A stretch of DNA of 64,000 bases from Phycobacter azelaicus (GCF_014884385.1 NZ_WKFH01000001.1:62001-126000); one strand, 5' to 3'; positions 1-8,897 are shown, counted from the stretch's first letter. A program made the numbers and translations. Notes: generated by a model from the sequence alone, not told the origin.

Positions 1-852
1 TTCTCAGTGACAATCAACAGCATAGCTCTGTTTGGCATCGCGGCCCTGTGGTCTAGTGGTTTTGCGTTCGCCGCTGCGTCCGAGACCTCTCAATCCTACG
101 GGCTCACGGGGTTCATCGCCTCTACGGCGCTGGCCATCCTCGCGTTCAAGGGGTTCACCACGATCACCAACAGCGGGGCCGAGATCACTGAACCAAATCG
201 CAATGTTGGCCGAGCGATCATGTTCTCGATCGGAATCTGCGTCGTCGTCTACCTGTTGGTCGCCTACGGGGTCGGTTCGAGTCTCACGATCGAGGAGATC
301 ATCTCAGCGCGTGACTATTCGCTGGCACAGGCGGCGCAGCCCGCCCTTGGACAAACCGGCTTCATACTCACGGTGATCCTGGCCGCTGTCGCAACGGCGT
401 CCGGCGTTCTGGCCAGCGTCTTCGCGGTGTCGCGTATGCTGGCGATGCTGACCGACATGGAAATGATCCCGCACAGCCACTTCGGTATGCCAGGTCCCAT
501 CCAACGCCACACCCTGGTCTATACTGTCGTCATCGCAGCGACGTTGGCCGTGCTCTTTGATTTAGGCCGGATCGCATCCCTCGGTGCCTTCTTTTACCTC
601 GTCATGGACATGATCATACATTGGGGCGTGTTCCACTATCGTCGAGCAGACGTCGGCGCCTCAGGTATCGTGCTTTTGACTGCCCTGGCGCTCGATGTAG
701 TTGTACTGGCAGCTTTCACCGTGATGAAGCTTCAAAGCGACCCGATGATCGTTCTGTATGCGGCTGTCGGAATGATCGCTGTCTTCGCTTTCGAGCGCGT
801 TTACTTGTCGCGATGGTTGGCACCTCAGGCCGCGCATTCCCACGGTGAATAG
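1..852 (+). CDS. APC-family amino acid permease, C-terminal part
   Basis: This is the end of a gene that begins before the window: the frame is open from base 1, and the first GTG at 7 is not a convincing start because it lies inside a membrane segment. About 283 residues are visible. They carry roughly seven hydrophobic spans and APC-type sequence such as ITEPNRNVGRAI after a helix, which matches amino acid-polyamine permeases. The protein probably moves an amino acid or amine across the inner membrane; the substrate cannot be read from this part. It ends 12 bases before a convergent minus-strand gene. Family assignment is fairly sure, substrate unknown. Confidence 0.75.
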   Translation, partial: FSVTINSIALFGIAALWSSGFAFAAASETSQSYGLTGFIASTALAILAFKGFTTITNSGAEITEPNRNVGRAIMFSIGICVVVYLLVAYGVGSSLTIEEIISARDYSLAQAAQPALGQTGFILTVILAAVATASGVLASVFAVSRMLAMLTDMEMIPHSHFGMPGPIQRHTLVYTVVIAATLAVLFDLGRIASLGAFFYLVMDMIIHWGVFHYRRADVGASGIVLLTALALDVVVLAAFTVMKLQSDPMIVLYAAVGMIAVFAFERVYLSRWLAPQAAHSHGE

Positions 853-863
853 CCAGCCATCAT

Positions 864-1505
864 TTAGCCCTGAAGGAATGCGATGCCTTGTGCACCGATT
901 GCGATCAATCCGACCGACAGGGCAAACGCAAACAAGGCGAGCAGCATCAAGCCCGCTTTTATTGGCAAGCGACGAACGGTCGGTCCAAGAAATTCCGACT
1001 GCCCGAAAGCTGAAACATATAGCGGCAGCGCGCTGATCATTGTCGCATAAAGATAAACTCCGGAGATGTTCTCAAAAAACGCCGAACGCGCAAGGGTTGG
1101 GGCAACGACCGACAACGCGGTTGCACGACTGCCCCCGAATGACTCGAACCAGTCGGCAGACAAAACGTAGATCAGTGCGTGGAGGCTTGGAAAGAGAATG
1201 GCTCTGAGCAAGATATCCACCAGCACGAAAAACGCCGTATCTCGGCGGGCGACCTTTGGTTTCTGTATCACCGCGAAAAGAAAAAAACTGACATAGTTTA
1301 TGGCAAAAACTACGGGCAGACCGTTGGTCGTAACTTGCCTCAGAAAGCGGGCCAGCGATGGCCCGCCGGCGGCAAGAGCCGCTGCAAAGCCCGGCGAAAG
1401 CAAGATATAAAGGCAGAGGACCGCCAGTAACGCTGCGAGGCTGAATGCCAAGACAATGCTCACAAATTGAACACCGGGCATGTCGACGGAGAAAAACCTC
1501 TGCAT
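864..1505 (-). CDS. hypothetical integral membrane protein
   Basis: The protein has 213 residues and five or six hydrophobic segments (near residues 13-40, 60-80, 90-110, 140-160 and 185-208). I chose the ATG at 1505 because it puts a short charged stretch before the first membrane helix; an in-frame ATG at 1568 would add 21 polar residues. There is no motif I recognise. It converges on the permease gene with almost no gap. Function unknown. Confidence 0.55.
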   Translation of the reverse strand: MQRFFSVDMPGVQFVSIVLAFSLAALLAVLCLYILLSPGFAAALAAGGPSLARFLRQVTTNGLPVVFAINYVSFFLFAVIQKPKVARRDTAFFVLVDILLRAILFPSLHALIYVLSADWFESFGGSRATALSVVAPTLARSAFFENISGVYLYATMISALPLYVSAFGQSEFLGPTVRRLPIKAGLMLLALFAFALSVGLIAIGAQGIAFLQG

Positions 1506-1789
1506 GTTAGAACGTTGGCACATATACGGCTTGAGATCGAGGATGTTGAACCTGCGTTTGGGAACCAAGCATTCGCTCCAGGTCTTTGGGACGAATGAAA
1601 TTTAAGTTTCGAAATCTCCTGAACCGCGTTCCATGTCTCGACTGCAGGCCGAGCGACATAACAAATGGTAGGTTACTGCCGGACCTAGTTGCGGAAATGT
1701 TGATAGCATTGGAAAGTAGCTTTTCTGCATGTCTTACGCTGGCGGTAATTTTCAGAACGGAATATTCCTATCCGAGTGGGCGGACTCCT

Positions 1790-1999
1790 TTCAGGGTCTA
1801 TTGCAATCTGCGCGGAGATCGCGGCCATCGTGCCGCTTCCATGCAAAAGCCCATCATGGCTGCCGACCCAGATGCAAAAGTTTCGTGCGATCTGACTGCA
1901 CCTATCGTCGGCGTCGACAGCACTCTGGATGAAACTGCATTGGCGGTAGCGATCAGCGACGCGGGCTACAGGTCTGAGAAGCTGGCTGAAGTTCGGTAG
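1790..1999 (+). pseudogene. decayed heavy-metal-associated (HMA) domain, CopZ-like
   Basis: The translated stretch resembles an HMA copper chaperone from the metal-binding loop to the C-terminus: AASMQKPIMAADPDAKVS, then VDSTLDETALAVAISDAGY. In HMA domains the first part is preceded by CGHC. Here the matching residues read RGHR, so both metal-binding cysteines appear replaced by arginine (TGC/TGT to CGC/CGT). The usual N-terminal strand is not recognisable and no clean start with a ribosome site precedes it. I read this as a relic of a copper chaperone gene next to the copper cluster. An expressed non-binding paralogue is possible but less likely. Confidence 0.5.
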
Positions 2000-2122
2000 C
2001 ACAAGACGCGTCAGCATCGCTCCGCTGACCGGAGGGGAATATTGGCTCTTTATATGTTTCTGATATGCAACATTTTCTGACGGCAGCGGCCGAATCTCGC
2101 CTTTTTCACAAAAAAGCGACAA

Positions 2123-2171
2123 ACCTTCCTGCGCAGGACGGATTGACTGGATTGCTTCGGTATCCGATATC
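2123..2171 (+). promoter_or_regulatory. possible promoter of the copper cluster with partial CueR-like dyad
   Basis: TTGACT at 2143-2148 and GATATC at 2166-2171 are spaced by 17 bases just before the first gene of the copper run. Immediately upstream, ACCTTCC and GGACGGA (2123-2142) are separated by 6 bases and imperfectly resemble the CueR operator halves ACCTTCC/GGAAGGT. The spacing and the right half do not fit the consensus, so regulation by a CueR-type protein is only a suggestion. Confidence 0.3.
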
Positions 2172-2177
2172 TAGAGC

Positions 2178-2594
2178 ATGAGCTTTCGAGTTTTCATATC
2201 ATGCTGGTTCAAGACGTTTACGTGCATTGCGTTTGCGTTAGCCTTGGTATTTTCACCACCTTCTGCCGCTCACGCGGCGTCCGGCATGCATGACGGACAT
2301 CAAGCCAAGTCTATTGTTGTCGTTGGTGCCGCCATGACTCATGACACCGGAAGCGATGCGCATCACGCGCATGAGAAGCTTAGGGTCGCAAGCGACATCG
2401 CAGCGTCCGACAAGGATGGCAAAGAGCAACAATCCCAAGAGTGTTGCAACGGTATCTGTATTTCTGTCGTCTTCCTCGAAGACACCAAGATCGAAGCAGA
2501 GCCGGTTGGTACAAGTGAATATGTCATTCTCGACGGTCAAACGTATTCGGTGGAAACAGCAGGGTTCCTGCGGCCCCCTCGATTCCTGATCTGA
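2178..2594 (+). CDS. His/Cys-rich secreted protein of a copper cluster
   Basis: The protein has 138 residues. An N-terminal signal peptide ends near residue 34 (PPSAAHAAS), so the mature protein is probably periplasmic. The mature part is rich in possible metal ligands: HDGH near 39, HHAH near 62, and a cluster CCNGIC near 88. No catalytic motif is visible. Similar small His/Met/Cys secreted proteins occur at the head of copper resistance operons, which fits its place as the first gene before a lipoprotein, an outer membrane channel and a multicopper oxidase. I infer a role in periplasmic copper binding or sensing; I cannot name the family. Confidence 0.6.
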   Translation: MSFRVFISCWFKTFTCIAFALALVFSPPSAAHAASGMHDGHQAKSIVVVGAAMTHDTGSDAHHAHEKLRVASDIAASDKDGKEQQSQECCNGICISVVFLEDTKIEAEPVGTSEYVILDGQTYSVETAGFLRPPRFLI

Positions 2595-2667
2595 ACCGAC
2601 GCCCAAAACGGGTGTGAGCCTTGCGCAGAGTCTGCGTGAGACAACGTTCACCAATCAGGTTACTTTC

Positions 2668-2889
2668 ATGAAAATTCATCTACTTATGGGGGCTTCGGCC
2701 CTCGGGCTTGGCGCATGCGCCTATGAGCCCACCCCGTTGCCGTCCGTCGCGACCCAACAGGCCGTCGTCAACACGGCAGTTTCATCGCCGATCAGCTATC
2801 AGGACCCCTTGGCGGGCTACACCTATCGCGGCCCTACAGGTCCCCGCGACTGGCGTTCCGTCAATCAAGAACAGACGGAGGGCAACTGA
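2668..2889 (+). CDS. small lipoprotein
   Basis: The protein has 73 residues. I take the ATG at 2668 rather than 2614 because it begins a typical lipoprotein signal (MKIHLLMGASALGLGACAYEP) whose lipobox LGAC places the lipidated cysteine near residue 15. The stop overlaps the next start as TGATG, so translation is probably coupled to the TolC-type gene. It is probably membrane anchored and may assist assembly of that channel. No domain is recognised. Confidence 0.65.
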   Translation: MKIHLLMGASALGLGACAYEPTPLPSVATQQAVVNTAVSSPISYQDPLAGYTYRGPTGPRDWRSVNQEQTEGN

Positions 2890-4352
2890 TGCGGGTATCG
2901 AAGTTTCCGCTGGTTTTCGGCTTTCCGCTAATCCTGGGTGCCTGTGCTACCGCTGTGCCGGGCATCTACACGGAACCAAAAGCTGGCTTCGCCAATATTT
3001 CCAGCCAGGTCACACCAGCCCTCGGCAAACGGACAGCCTTCGCCGAAACCCAGGCCGAAAACGAGGCCTTGAAGAAGCAGGTGCACGCAATGGTGCACCG
3101 CAAGACCATTTCGGCGGACACCGCCGTTCAGGTCGCGCTTCTGAACAACAAAGGGTTGCAGGCGTCCTATGCAAACGTCGGCCTGTCTGCCGCAGAGGCC
3201 TGGCAGCAATCGATGCCGGAAAACCCAATCGTGTCGATTGGTATACTGGGCATCGGTGCGCCCGAACTGGGTGCCTACAGGGCGATCGAGGGACTGATCC
3301 GGTCGAACGTGCTCGATGCCACCACTCGCAAGCAGCGTACGGCCATTGCAGACGCAAACTTCCGGCAGGCTCAACTGAGCGCCGTGAACGACACACTCGC
3401 ACTGGCCAATCAGACGCGGAAGGCATGGGTCGATGCCGTAGCCGCCTTCGAGGCTGTGAGTTATCTCCGCCGTGCGAAAGCGACGTCTGACGCCGGATCG
3501 GAATTAGCGATGAGACTGGGCGAGACCGGCGCGCTTAACACAGCCGGGCAGGCCCGTGAACAGGCATTCAATGCCGAACTCGCCGGACAACTTGCCCAGG
3601 CACGCTTGAATGCTACCCGGTCCAAAGAGCAGCTGACCAGGCTCATGGGGCTGTGGGGCACCGAAGTCGACTATTATGTGCCCGATGCTCTTCCTGCGCT
3701 GCCGCGTTCCGTCGGCCGTGTGACTGACATCGAAGCGAAAGCATTGCGAAATCGGGTTGATCTGCGCGTTGCCAAACTTGGCCTGGAAGCACAGGCCAAG
3801 GCGTTTGGTCTGACTGATCAGACTCGCATTATCAGCGATCTCGAATTCATTGCCGGGTTCGAAGCGGAGCGGGAAATTGAGGACGGAGAAACGGAGACCG
3901 TGACCACCCCTCAGGTGGAGGTGGAGTTCGCAATCCCGATCTACGACACCGGGAAGGCACGGATGCGCAAGGCGGAATTGTCGTACCTGCAAGCAGCCAA
4001 CGTGCTGGCAGAAAGAGCCGTCAACGTCCGGTCCGAAGCGCGTGGTGCTGAAGCCTCCTATCACGCCGCGTATAAGATCGCCCGCCACTATCGCGACGTT
4101 CTGGTGCCGCTACGCACGACCGTCGAAGAAGAGGGGCTGCTGTCTTATAACGGCATGATCACCAACACTTTCGAGCTGCTGACAGACGTGCGCGAGAAAC
4201 TGGGCGCATCACTGGAAGCGGCAAACGCAAAACGCGAATTCTACATGGCACAGGCTGATCTGACCGCTGCGATCTATGGCGGCGGCGAAGGCGGTGGCGG
4301 TGCTGGTGGAGAAGGCGCGACACTTGCCGCCGGTGGCGGCGCAGGACACTGA
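2889..4352 (+). CDS. TolC-family outer membrane efflux lipoprotein
   Basis: The protein has 487 residues, a normal size for TolC/OprM-type channels. The N-terminus carries a lipobox (LILGACATAV, cysteine near 19), as in the OprM/CusC branch. The rest is long amphipathic helices, including NKGLQASYANVGLSAAE and repeated Ala-rich coiled stretches typical of the two outer-membrane-efflux repeats. The C-terminus is a Gly-rich tail. No RND pump or membrane fusion protein is encoded nearby, which is unusual for a pump channel. With a multicopper oxidase directly downstream it may serve copper export or take the place of CopB. Family secure, partner unknown. Confidence 0.8.
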   Translation: MRVSKFPLVFGFPLILGACATAVPGIYTEPKAGFANISSQVTPALGKRTAFAETQAENEALKKQVHAMVHRKTISADTAVQVALLNNKGLQASYANVGLSAAEAWQQSMPENPIVSIGILGIGAPELGAYRAIEGLIRSNVLDATTRKQRTAIADANFRQAQLSAVNDTLALANQTRKAWVDAVAAFEAVSYLRRAKATSDAGSELAMRLGETGALNTAGQAREQAFNAELAGQLAQARLNATRSKEQLTRLMGLWGTEVDYYVPDALPALPRSVGRVTDIEAKALRNRVDLRVAKLGLEAQAKAFGLTDQTRIISDLEFIAGFEAEREIEDGETETVTTPQVEVEFAIPIYDTGKARMRKAELSYLQAANVLAERAVNVRSEARGAEASYHAAYKIARHYRDVLVPLRTTVEEEGLLSYNGMITNTFELLTDVREKLGASLEAANAKREFYMAQADLTAAIYGGGEGGGGAGGEGATLAAGGGAGH

Positions 4353-4363
4353 AAGGAACTGAC

Positions 4364-5722
4364 ATGCTAAATAGACGTCAATTACTCGGAGCCGGCGCGG
4401 CAGGTGCAACGCTGGTCTCTTCGAAAGCCTGGGGTCAAACCCTGAACATGGGCCTGCCCGAAGCTGCCCAAATGGATAGCGCAGCAACGGCGATCACGGC
4501 GCGTCCTAGTACCGGGCCGGACTACACACCTGTGGTCACATTGAACGGGTGGACCCTGCCGCACCGGATGAACAACGGGGTGAAAGAATTTCACCTCGTG
4601 GCCGAACCGGTAGAACGCGAGCTTGCCGACGGCATGATCGCGCATTTGTGGGGCTACAACGGCCAATCCACCGGCCCGACGATCGAAGCAGTCGAAGGCG
4701 ACCGGGTGCGCATCTACGTCACCAATAAGCTGCCGGAAGGCACAACGGTGCACTGGCACGGGCTCATTCTTCCTTCAGGCATGGATGGGGTCTCCGGATT
4801 GAGCCATCCAAGCATCCCGCCGGGCAAAACCTTCGTCTACGAATTCGACTTGGTGAAGTCCGGAACGTTCATGTACCACCCCCACGGCGATGAAATGACC
4901 CAGATGGCGATGGGGATGATGGGCATGTTCGTGGTCCACCCCAAGGATCCCACATTCATGCCGGTGGATCGTGATTTCCTGATCATGCTGAATGCTTTCG
5001 ACATCGATCCGGGTACCTATGTACCCCGCATCATGACGATGACGGATTTCAACCTTTGGACCTGGAACAGCCGGATCTTCCCCGACATCGATCCGCTGGT
5101 CGTGAACAAGGGCGACCGGGTGCGAGTACGGGTTGGGAACCTTACGATGACGAACCACCCGATCCATATGCACGGCTATGACTTCAAGGTCACCTGCACG
5201 GATGGCGGCTGGGTGCCGCCTGAAGCACAGTGGCCGGAGGTCAGCATCGACATTCCCGTAGGTGCGATGCGCGCCTACGAATTCGTCGCCGATCATCTGG
5301 GAGATTGGGCGATCCATTGCCACAAATCGCACCATACGATGAACGCCATGGGCCATGACGTGCCGACGTTCATCGGGGTGAACAAGAAGCCGCTGACCCA
5401 GAAGATCCGTCAATTCCAGCCGGAATACATGCCGATGGGCATGTCCGGCATGGGGGACATGGCAAAAATGGAAATGCCGCTACCCGACAATACCATCCCG
5501 ATGATGACGGGTTGGGGCCCGTACGGACCCATCGAGATGGGCGGCATGTTTTCGGTCGTGAAGGTGCGGGACGGCATCGACGCGGACGATTACTCCGATC
5601 CCGGCTGGTACGAGAACCCTCCGGGCGAGATGGCCTACGAATGGACTGGCGAATTACCCGACTTTGCCTCCAACAACAGCCCCAAAACCATTCTCACACC
5701 GAAACCAACCTCGAAGGGCTGA
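4364..5722 (+). CDS. periplasmic multicopper oxidase (copper-tolerance type)
   Basis: The protein has 452 residues and begins with a twin-arginine-like signal (NRRQLLGAGAAGATL). The four copper-binding blocks are present: HWHG near 130, HPHG near 172, HPIHMHG near 265 and HCHKSHH near 318. They supply the trinuclear and type 1 centres. A Met-rich stretch follows near 360-390 (MPMGMSGMGDMAKMEM), as in CopA/CueO-type enzymes that oxidise Cu(I). It probably oxidises cuprous ions in the periplasm. It follows the TolC-type gene by 11 bases and precedes two cupredoxins. Family is firm; the copper role follows from the Met-rich segment and context. Confidence 0.88.
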   Translation: MLNRRQLLGAGAAGATLVSSKAWGQTLNMGLPEAAQMDSAATAITARPSTGPDYTPVVTLNGWTLPHRMNNGVKEFHLVAEPVERELADGMIAHLWGYNGQSTGPTIEAVEGDRVRIYVTNKLPEGTTVHWHGLILPSGMDGVSGLSHPSIPPGKTFVYEFDLVKSGTFMYHPHGDEMTQMAMGMMGMFVVHPKDPTFMPVDRDFLIMLNAFDIDPGTYVPRIMTMTDFNLWTWNSRIFPDIDPLVVNKGDRVRVRVGNLTMTNHPIHMHGYDFKVTCTDGGWVPPEAQWPEVSIDIPVGAMRAYEFVADHLGDWAIHCHKSHHTMNAMGHDVPTFIGVNKKPLTQKIRQFQPEYMPMGMSGMGDMAKMEMPLPDNTIPMMTGWGPYGPIEMGGMFSVVKVRDGIDADDYSDPGWYENPPGEMAYEWTGELPDFASNNSPKTILTPKPTSKG

Positions 5723-5768
5723 GCGGCCCTTCGTCATCTCCAACCGAACCAACCTACAGGACAATAAA

Positions 5769-6485
5769 ATGAGAAATCTTCTTTTGACGACAAGCTTCGC
5801 GATCGCGCTATCAGCACCGGCCTTTGCTGCAGGTACACACGACGGCGGACATGGGGAGACCAAGCCAGCCGCAATGATGGTCGGCATGCCGGGTGACGCC
5901 GCCAAGGTTGACCGCACAATCGACGTCACTTTGCTCGAAAACGATGAGGGCCAGATGCTGATCGAGAGTGAGCCGATGGATATCAAGGAGGGCGAAACCA
6001 TCCGCTTCAACATCACCAACAAGGGTGAGCTGGAGCATGAATTCGTCCTCGACACGGTAGAGCGTAATGCCGAGCACAAGATCGAAATGGCCAAGATGGA
6101 CATGGAACATGACGATCCGAACCGTATCCGTCTCGATGCGGGCGCCTCGGGCGAAGTTGTCTGGACTTTCGCAAATTCTGGCACATTCGAAGCAGCGTGC
6201 CTGATCCCGGGCCACTACGAATCGGGAATGCACCGTGAGGTCGCAGTCGGTGACCAGATGGCTCAGGCTGACGTGGAATACACAAGCGGCACCATCAAGA
6301 AAATCGACGCAAAGGCCGGCAAGGTCACAATTATCCACGGCCCTCTCGTCAACCTGGATATGCCGGCAATGACCATGGTGTTCCGCGCCGACGAGGCGAT
6401 GGTGGCCAAGATGGCGGAAGGTCAGGACATCGAGTTCGTTGCCGACCGGGTCAAGGGTAAACTGACCGTCACGCAGATGAAGTAA
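5769..6485 (+). CDS. cupredoxin-CusF fusion, periplasmic copper-binding protein
   Basis: I chose the ATG at 5769, which starts a clean signal peptide (cleaved near AFA-AG at 20). The protein has 238 residues. Residues 48-160 form a cupredoxin domain with probable type 1 ligands H90, C144, H149 and M154 (CLIPGHYESGM). Residues 171-238 match CusF, the Cu(I)/Ag(I) chaperone fold. CusF of E. coli uses H36, W44, M47 and M49; the equivalent spacing here gives H190, M198, M201 and M203 (LDMPAMTMVF), so the tryptophan position is methionine. The fusion may pass copper between a Cu(II)/redox site and a Cu(I) site beside the multicopper oxidase. Confidence 0.85.
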   Translation: MRNLLLTTSFAIALSAPAFAAGTHDGGHGETKPAAMMVGMPGDAAKVDRTIDVTLLENDEGQMLIESEPMDIKEGETIRFNITNKGELEHEFVLDTVERNAEHKIEMAKMDMEHDDPNRIRLDAGASGEVVWTFANSGTFEAACLIPGHYESGMHREVAVGDQMAQADVEYTSGTIKKIDAKAGKVTIIHGPLVNLDMPAMTMVFRADEAMVAKMAEGQDIEFVADRVKGKLTVTQMK

Positions 6486-6496
6486 CTACTAACAAT

Positions 6497-6523
6497 GGGG
6501 CCGGGGGTAAACACTCCGGCCCC
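6497..6523 (+). terminator. strong hairpin after the oxidase/CusF genes
   Basis: GGGGCCGG (6497-6504) pairs perfectly with CCGGCCCC (6516-6523) around an 11-base loop. It lies 12 bases past the stop of the cupredoxin-CusF gene. There is no long T run, so it could be a partial terminator or an RNA-stabilising hairpin inside the cluster. Confidence 0.5.
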
Positions 6524-6594
6524 ATCGCCTTAATCGCTTAGCCCAAGCAAGCAAGAAGATCCCATAAAATCAAGCGCTACGGAGGTAGCCGAGC

Positions 6595-7128
6595 ATGAAG
6601 AATTTCCTGAGAACCTGCACCATCGCCCTTGCGCTTGTCCTTCCGGCTTTTTCAGTGGGCGCTTCCAGTGGCAAGGGCCAGCAGCCTCACGCGCGAGCCT
6701 TCGAAGTGCCTGGCCATGATCCGATCGGGAAACCCGGTGATGGCTCCTCGATCGACAGGACGATTGAAATATCCATACGGGAGACGGAAAGCGGCTACAT
6801 GCTTTTCGAGCCGGACGCGATCCAGATTGAAAGCGGCTCGGTTGTCCAGTTTTCAATCAGAAATACCGGCGCATTGGATCACGAGTTCTTTCTCGGTTCC
6901 TTTGACGAGGTCGCAAAACATCAGCAATGGATGCGCGAACATCCCGATATGCAGCATGACAGCGCCAACTCGGTTTCGATCCCTAGTGGGCAAAATGCCG
7001 AGTTGATCTGGGATTTCTCCGATATGACCAACCTGGAGTTCGTATGCTTGATTCCCGGCCACCGGGAAGCGGGCATGTGGGGCGTCATCATCGTGCACGA
7101 TCACCTTGCGCCGAAGTCCAAGGATTAG
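6595..7128 (+). CDS. cupredoxin-domain protein
   Basis: The protein has 177 residues with a signal peptide (about 1-22). It is clearly related to the cupredoxin half of the preceding fusion: both have DRTIEIS/DRTIDVT, then GALDHEFFLG, a His/Met-rich helix and FVCLIPGHREAGM. That motif supplies the expected His, Cys, His and Met copper ligands. It lacks the CusF domain, so it looks like a duplicate that kept only the blue-copper part. An AGGAGG-like site (GGAGGT) precedes the start by 8 bases. Probably a periplasmic copper or electron carrier. Confidence 0.8.
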   Translation: MKNFLRTCTIALALVLPAFSVGASSGKGQQPHARAFEVPGHDPIGKPGDGSSIDRTIEISIRETESGYMLFEPDAIQIESGSVVQFSIRNTGALDHEFFLGSFDEVAKHQQWMREHPDMQHDSANSVSIPSGQNAELIWDFSDMTNLEFVCLIPGHREAGMWGVIIVHDHLAPKSKD

Positions 7129-7137
7129 ACATTTTCA

Positions 7138-8442
7138 ATGTCACTCTTGGATAGGTATCACCTGCTTGTACACGACGTAGCTGCCGCCCTTGGGTACGAC
7201 TACAGCGATGCCACGCCGGACTGGGTTCATCCGTTCATTCATCTCATACTGGTCTTGGCCCCCGCGCTGCTGATCAGTGTTGGCTCATATCTTGCTATTC
7301 GCGGCATTCTGAAGCTTTGGAAGTACCGCAGCACGCCTGCGATCCACCCAGAGCCCATACGAGGGCTCGAAGGAAGTCTTTTCAGCACCGTCTTGCGCTA
7401 TTCAAGAAGGCAGCAAGCGTTGATGATCGTGGTTAGCCTCATCGCGATGCCTATACTCTATCTGACTTTGGAACTGCCAAAACAGATCGTAAACAACGCT
7501 CTGGATTCTGGCCGTTTCCCAGTTGCCGTTTTGGGACGAGACGTCGACCAGGTCGTTTTCCTCATGCTTCTTTGCGGTCTCTACCTTTTGGCTATTATCC
7601 TGAATGGGCTAAACAAATATAGCCTTAACGTCTTCAAAGGGTATGTCGCCGAGCGTTTTCTGCGGCGCTTCCGCCTGCTGGTCTATCGGCAATGGCGCAG
7701 CGATCCAGACTCCGGAAACCAAAGCGAGATCGTCCCTATTCTCGCACAGGAAGTCGAGCCCATCGGTGGCTTCGCGGCAGATGTCCTTACGCTGCCAATC
7801 CTGCAAGGCGGTACGCTTCTGACGATCCTGTTTTTCATGTTCGTTCAGGACCCTGTCTTGGGTGCCGCCGCACTGACGGTACTGCCAATTCAGCTCGTGC
7901 TGCTGCCCAAGCTGCAACGGCGGGTCAACGCGCTTTCACGCACCAGGATCAAGGAGGTCCGACAGCTTGGCAGGCAGCTCAGCGATCAATTGCGCGAACG
8001 GCAGGTCAATCCGGCCGGGCTGCTGCCAGTAAGCGCAAGTTTTAGAGAGCTTGAGCACGTGCGCAGGAAGATTTTCCGTCTGAAGTTCTTCATCAAGGCC
8101 CTCAACAATTTTCTGACCGCGCTGACGCCATTCCTGTTCTACTCTCTGGGTGGATATTTCGTCATCGAAGGGCGGATCACACTCGGCGCGCTGGTGGCCG
8201 TCCTGGCAGCGCACAAGGACTTCTCGGCACCGCTGAAGGAACTTTTCCGCTACTATCAGACCTTGGAAGACACCCGAATCCGGTATCACGAAATCACGGC
8301 TTTTTTTGCCGGGTCAGGCCACTCGTCCGAAGTGGCCCAGGCTGATGACAGTACGCTGGAAAAGGTCAGCCAATTCGAGCAATCGCCGCTCAGAAAAACG
8401 ACTTTGCCTTTCGAGGGGCATGGAGACCTCGCTTCACAATGA
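7138..8442 (+). CDS. ABC exporter-type transmembrane protein lacking an ATPase domain
   Basis: The protein has 434 residues. After an N-terminal membrane segment (about 30-60), residues 100-390 resemble the six-helix core of type 1 ABC exporters, including a helix pair near 205-245, a region ending LGALVAVLAAHKDFSAPLKEL that is typical of the last helix, and a following helix where the linker to the ATPase would begin. No Walker A, signature or Walker B is present, and the next gene starts at the stop codon. No ATPase gene lies nearby. It is either a truncated exporter or a protein that borrows a partner. It probably acts in the inner membrane as part of the copper/cytochrome group. Confidence 0.65.
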   Translation: MSLLDRYHLLVHDVAAALGYDYSDATPDWVHPFIHLILVLAPALLISVGSYLAIRGILKLWKYRSTPAIHPEPIRGLEGSLFSTVLRYSRRQQALMIVVSLIAMPILYLTLELPKQIVNNALDSGRFPVAVLGRDVDQVVFLMLLCGLYLLAIILNGLNKYSLNVFKGYVAERFLRRFRLLVYRQWRSDPDSGNQSEIVPILAQEVEPIGGFAADVLTLPILQGGTLLTILFFMFVQDPVLGAAALTVLPIQLVLLPKLQRRVNALSRTRIKEVRQLGRQLSDQLRERQVNPAGLLPVSASFRELEHVRRKIFRLKFFIKALNNFLTALTPFLFYSLGGYFVIEGRITLGALVAVLAAHKDFSAPLKELFRYYQTLEDTRIRYHEITAFFAGSGHSSEVAQADDSTLEKVSQFEQSPLRKTTLPFEGHGDLASQ

Positions 8443-8456
8443 AGGAGTTTGATAGC

Positions 8457-8897
8457 ATGAAATGGGCAGCAATATTTTTTGCTCTGATCGCCGTTTCTGC
8501 GGCAGGATGGTACATCCTGCAGCCGACCCACTCCCAGACGAGTACTCAGACGGACGAAAGAATGGCACTTCCCGCAGGTGCGCTTGCAACTGTCAGGCTG
8601 CCCCCAAGTTTCACCGAGCAAGAGCAAATCGGCAAGCGTGCCTATGGTGCGGCCTGCGCGACCTGCCACGGCGTCAATGGGCAGGGTCAGGACGGCGTTG
8701 CTCCACCGCTGGTGCACAAGATTTATGAGCCGGGCCACCACGGTGACATGGCGTTTGTCCTCGCAGCACAGAATGGTGTTCGGGCGCACCATTGGAAGTT
8801 TGGCAACATGCCAGCTGTCGAGGGCGTAACACGAGCAGAAGTATTGAATATCGTGGCATATATACGGGCTCTTCAAAGGGAAAACGGAATTAACTGA
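8457..8897 (+). CDS. membrane-anchored monoheme cytochrome c
   Basis: The ATG at 8457 is preceded by AAGGAG at a good distance and starts directly with a membrane anchor or uncleaved signal; an ATG at 8439 overlapping the upstream stop is the alternative. The protein has 146 residues. The heme site CATCH is at about 67-71 and a probable axial methionine lies in FGNMPAV near 125. It likely carries electrons at the outer face of the inner membrane, perhaps for the multicopper oxidase group, which is inferred from position only. Confidence 0.82.
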   Translation: MKWAAIFFALIAVSAAGWYILQPTHSQTSTQTDERMALPAGALATVRLPPSFTEQEQIGKRAYGAACATCHGVNGQGQDGVAPPLVHKIYEPGHHGDMAFVLAAQNGVRAHHWKFGNMPAVEGVTRAEVLNIVAYIRALQRENGIN

